Source of the DNA: Chitinolyticbacter albus
GTDB taxonomy: Bacteria > Pseudomonadota > Gammaproteobacteria > Burkholderiales > Chitinibacteraceae
Reading direction: 5' to 3'
Assembly (NCBI RefSeq): GCF_024437655.1
Contig: NZ_JANBVF010000001.1
Span: forward strand, 124,001-188,000
DNA: 64,000 nt
A program made the position numbers and the translations under genes. Of the stretch, positions 62,477 through 64,000 are shown in pieces. The first letter of the stretch is position 1, and every line of letters starts with the position of its first letter. Under the pieces are notes generated by a model. The model was not told the DNA's origin. It made no database searches and worked only from the letters and a program-made list of their open reading frames with translations.

Positions 62477-62492
62477 TTGAAAGCGCTTTCAA
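62477..62492. promoter_or_regulatory. Perfect 16-base LacI-type operator
   Basis: TTGAAAGCGCTTTCAA is a fully symmetric site with the central CG of LacI/GalR operators, between lacI and the GH3 gene (94 bases before the GH3 start). It is the evident binding site of the adjacent regulator. Confidence 0.85.
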
Positions 62493-62585
62493 TAAACAAA
62501 GTCGCAAGGCATCACGCTTGAGGGGTGACCTGCGCCCAACATCCGCCGTACATGTGTGCTATTCCAGCCAGGAGAATTCGAAACT

Positions 62586-64000
62586 ATGAAACCATTACCA
62601 TGGCGCTGGCGGCTCGGTGCCGCCGCGTTAGCCACTCTGGCCGTAGCCGGGTGCATATTGGAAGAACCCATATTGCCGCTTGAAGAGCTACAAGACTGGC
62701 CCCCCATCAATAGCGCAATCCCGAAAGACCCGGCCATCGAGGCCAAGGTCGATGCGCTGTTGGCGACCATGACGCTCGAAGAGAAAGTCGGGCAGATGAC
62801 CCAGGTCGAGATCGCAGAAGTGACGCCGGACGAAATCCGCCAGTACCACATCGGCTCGGTACTCAACGGCGGCGGCTCCTTCCCCGGCCAGAACAAGGCG
62901 GCCACCGTCAATGACTGGCTGGCACTGGCGGACAGCCTCTGGACCGCTTCGATGGACCCGTCCAACCCCCACCAGATTCCGCTGATCTGGGGCACGGATG
63001 CCGTGCACGGTCACAACAATGTGCGCGGCGCGACGATGTTCCCGCACAACATCGGCCTGGGCGCCGCGCGCGCGCCCAACCTGATGAAGCGCATTGCGGA
63101 AGTCACCGCCCGCGAAGTGGCCGCAACCGGCATCGACTGGGCGTTCGCCCCGACGCTGGCCGTGGTGCGCGACGATCGCTGGGGTCGTACCTACGAGGGC
63201 TTCAGCGAGAACCCCGAAATCACGGCGGCCTATGGCGGCAAAATCATCGAAGGGCTGCAAGGCGCCCTGGCCAAGGACGCCCGGCCGAACGAGCGCGTCG
63301 TGGCCACGGCCAAGCACTTCATTGGCGACGGCGGCACCGACCAGGGCAAGGATCAGGGTGTGACCATCGTCACCGAGCACGAACTGCTCAATATCCATGC
63401 CCGCGGCTACTTCCCCGCGCTCAATGCTGGCGCGCAAACGGTGATGGCCTCGTTCAACAGCTGGCAGGACAAGGCGGCCGGTGAAGGCGCCAAGGCCTAC
63501 AAGATGCACGGCAACAAGTATCTGCTGACCGACGTGCTCAAGACCAAGATGGGTTTCGACGGCTTTATCGTGTCCGACTGGAACGGCAACGGCCAGCTCA
63601 CCACCGGCAACAGCAACAGCCCGCGCAATTGCAGCAACAGCGATTGCCCTGAAGCGATCAATGCCGGCATCGACATGGTAATGGTGCCGTATCGCGACGA
63701 GTGGAAAGCCTTCATCGCCAACACCATCGCCAGCGTGCAGTCGGGCGAGATCCCGCAGGCGCGTATCGATGACGCGGTACGTCGCATCCTGCGTGTGAAA
63801 TACCGTGCGGGCCTGTTTACCAAGCCCAAGCCGTCGGCCCGCTTGGTCAATCACGAGATCGGCACCGAGGAAAACCGCGCCGTCGCGCGCGAAGCGGTAC
63901 AGAAATCGCTGGTGCTGCTGAAGAACAACGGCAACGTACTGCCGCTGTCGCGCAAGGCCAAGATCCTGGTCGCGGGCAAGAGCGCCGACAGTCTGTCCAA
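62586..64000 (+). CDS. GH3 family beta-glucosidase-like lipoprotein (cut by window edge)
   Basis: At least 471 residues, running off the right edge. The signal peptide ends in the lipobox TLAVAGC. The GH3 N-terminal domain follows: MTLEEKVGQM, IPLIWGTDAVHG, AKHFIGDGGTDQGKDQG, and the nucleophile motif GFIVSDWNG. The start of the second domain (SLVLLKNNGNVLPLS) is present. Probably a membrane-anchored exo-beta-glucosidase feeding the ABC transporter. GGAG lies 11 bases before the start. Confidence 0.93.
   Translation, partial: MKPLPWRWRLGAAALATLAVAGCILEEPILPLEELQDWPPINSAIPKDPAIEAKVDALLATMTLEEKVGQMTQVEIAEVTPDEIRQYHIGSVLNGGGSFPGQNKAATVNDWLALADSLWTASMDPSNPHQIPLIWGTDAVHGHNNVRGATMFPHNIGLGAARAPNLMKRIAEVTAREVAATGIDWAFAPTLAVVRDDRWGRTYEGFSENPEITAAYGGKIIEGLQGALAKDARPNERVVATAKHFIGDGGTDQGKDQGVTIVTEHELLNIHARGYFPALNAGAQTVMASFNSWQDKAAGEGAKAYKMHGNKYLLTDVLKTKMGFDGFIVSDWNGNGQLTTGNSNSPRNCSNSDCPEAINAGIDMVMVPYRDEWKAFIANTIASVQSGEIPQARIDDAVRRILRVKYRAGLFTKPKPSARLVNHEIGTEENRAVAREAVQKSLVLLKNNGNVLPLSRKAKILVAGKSADSLS

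Overview
The window reads as a chromosomal segment of a GC-rich betaproteobacterium, most plausibly of the order Neisseriales (Chitinibacteraceae or Chromobacteriaceae type). Three things point that way: the hemN/fnr pair with a TauE/SafE membrane gene, the phasin gene, and the overall gene content. The placement is inference; no rRNA gene is present. Most of the window is tightly packed core genome. No integrase, intact transposase, prophage or CRISPR array is visible.

Layout. 1-3.8 kb: the stress triad prkA (yeaG), yeaH and spoVR (cut by the window edge). 4-6 kb: an operon of a response regulator, a CheC-type phosphatase and a PAS-GGDEF diguanylate cyclase. 6.1-9.7 kb: a TauE/SafE-like gene and hemN, divergent from fnr across a perfect FNR box. 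9.7-10.6 kb: phasin and a YjfB-like small protein. 10.8-15.5 kb: dnaE and the threonylcarbamoyl-AMP synthase gene. 15.6-19.2 kb: a comparatively AT-rich type IV minor-pilin operon (pilE-like, fimT/gspH, pilW, an oversized pilX, pilV). 19.3-24.8 kb: an Orn/Lys/Arg decarboxylase, a putative lipoprotein metallopeptidase, a tandem-repeat lipoprotein, a decayed phytase-like pseudogene and two small exported proteins. 25-37 kb: housekeeping and envelope genes (rlmM, mscL, a NagD-like phosphatase, rarD, mazG-like, rlmJ, an outer-membrane barrel, an LpxH-like/glycosyltransferase pair, mtfA, rsmJ). 37.4-37.9 kb: four identical tandem tRNA-Asn genes with one promoter and one terminator. 38-48 kb: asmA-like, ygfZ, fabI, a two-domain polyphosphate:AMP phosphotransferase, erpA, bactofilin, rplM-rpsI. 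48.2-57.4 kb: a candidate small RNA, an OsmC-like gene, an EI24 gene, small cysteine-rich and immunity-like genes, an MFS permease, and a repeat-bearing Pro/Gly-rich protein. 57.5-64 kb: acpH and a sugar-uptake system (LacI regulator, binding protein, two permeases) divergent from a GH3 beta-glucosidase-like lipoprotein, with a perfect palindromic operator between them.

Strongest novelty candidate: the last gene of the minor-pilin operon (18522-19166) is a PilV-type pilin whose C-terminus continues through a Thr/Pro linker into a roughly 60-residue Cys/Trp-rich module resembling chitin-binding CBM5/12 or CBM73 domains. No pilY1 adhesin gene follows. I infer a pilus-tip chitin adhesin built by gene fusion. 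Second: an unannotated minus-strand transcription unit at 48210-48298 has promoter-like boxes, a strong intrinsic terminator and two CUCC-rich anti-Shine-Dalgarno stretches, as expected of a trans-acting sRNA.

All domain calls rest on reading motifs by eye; no database search was run.
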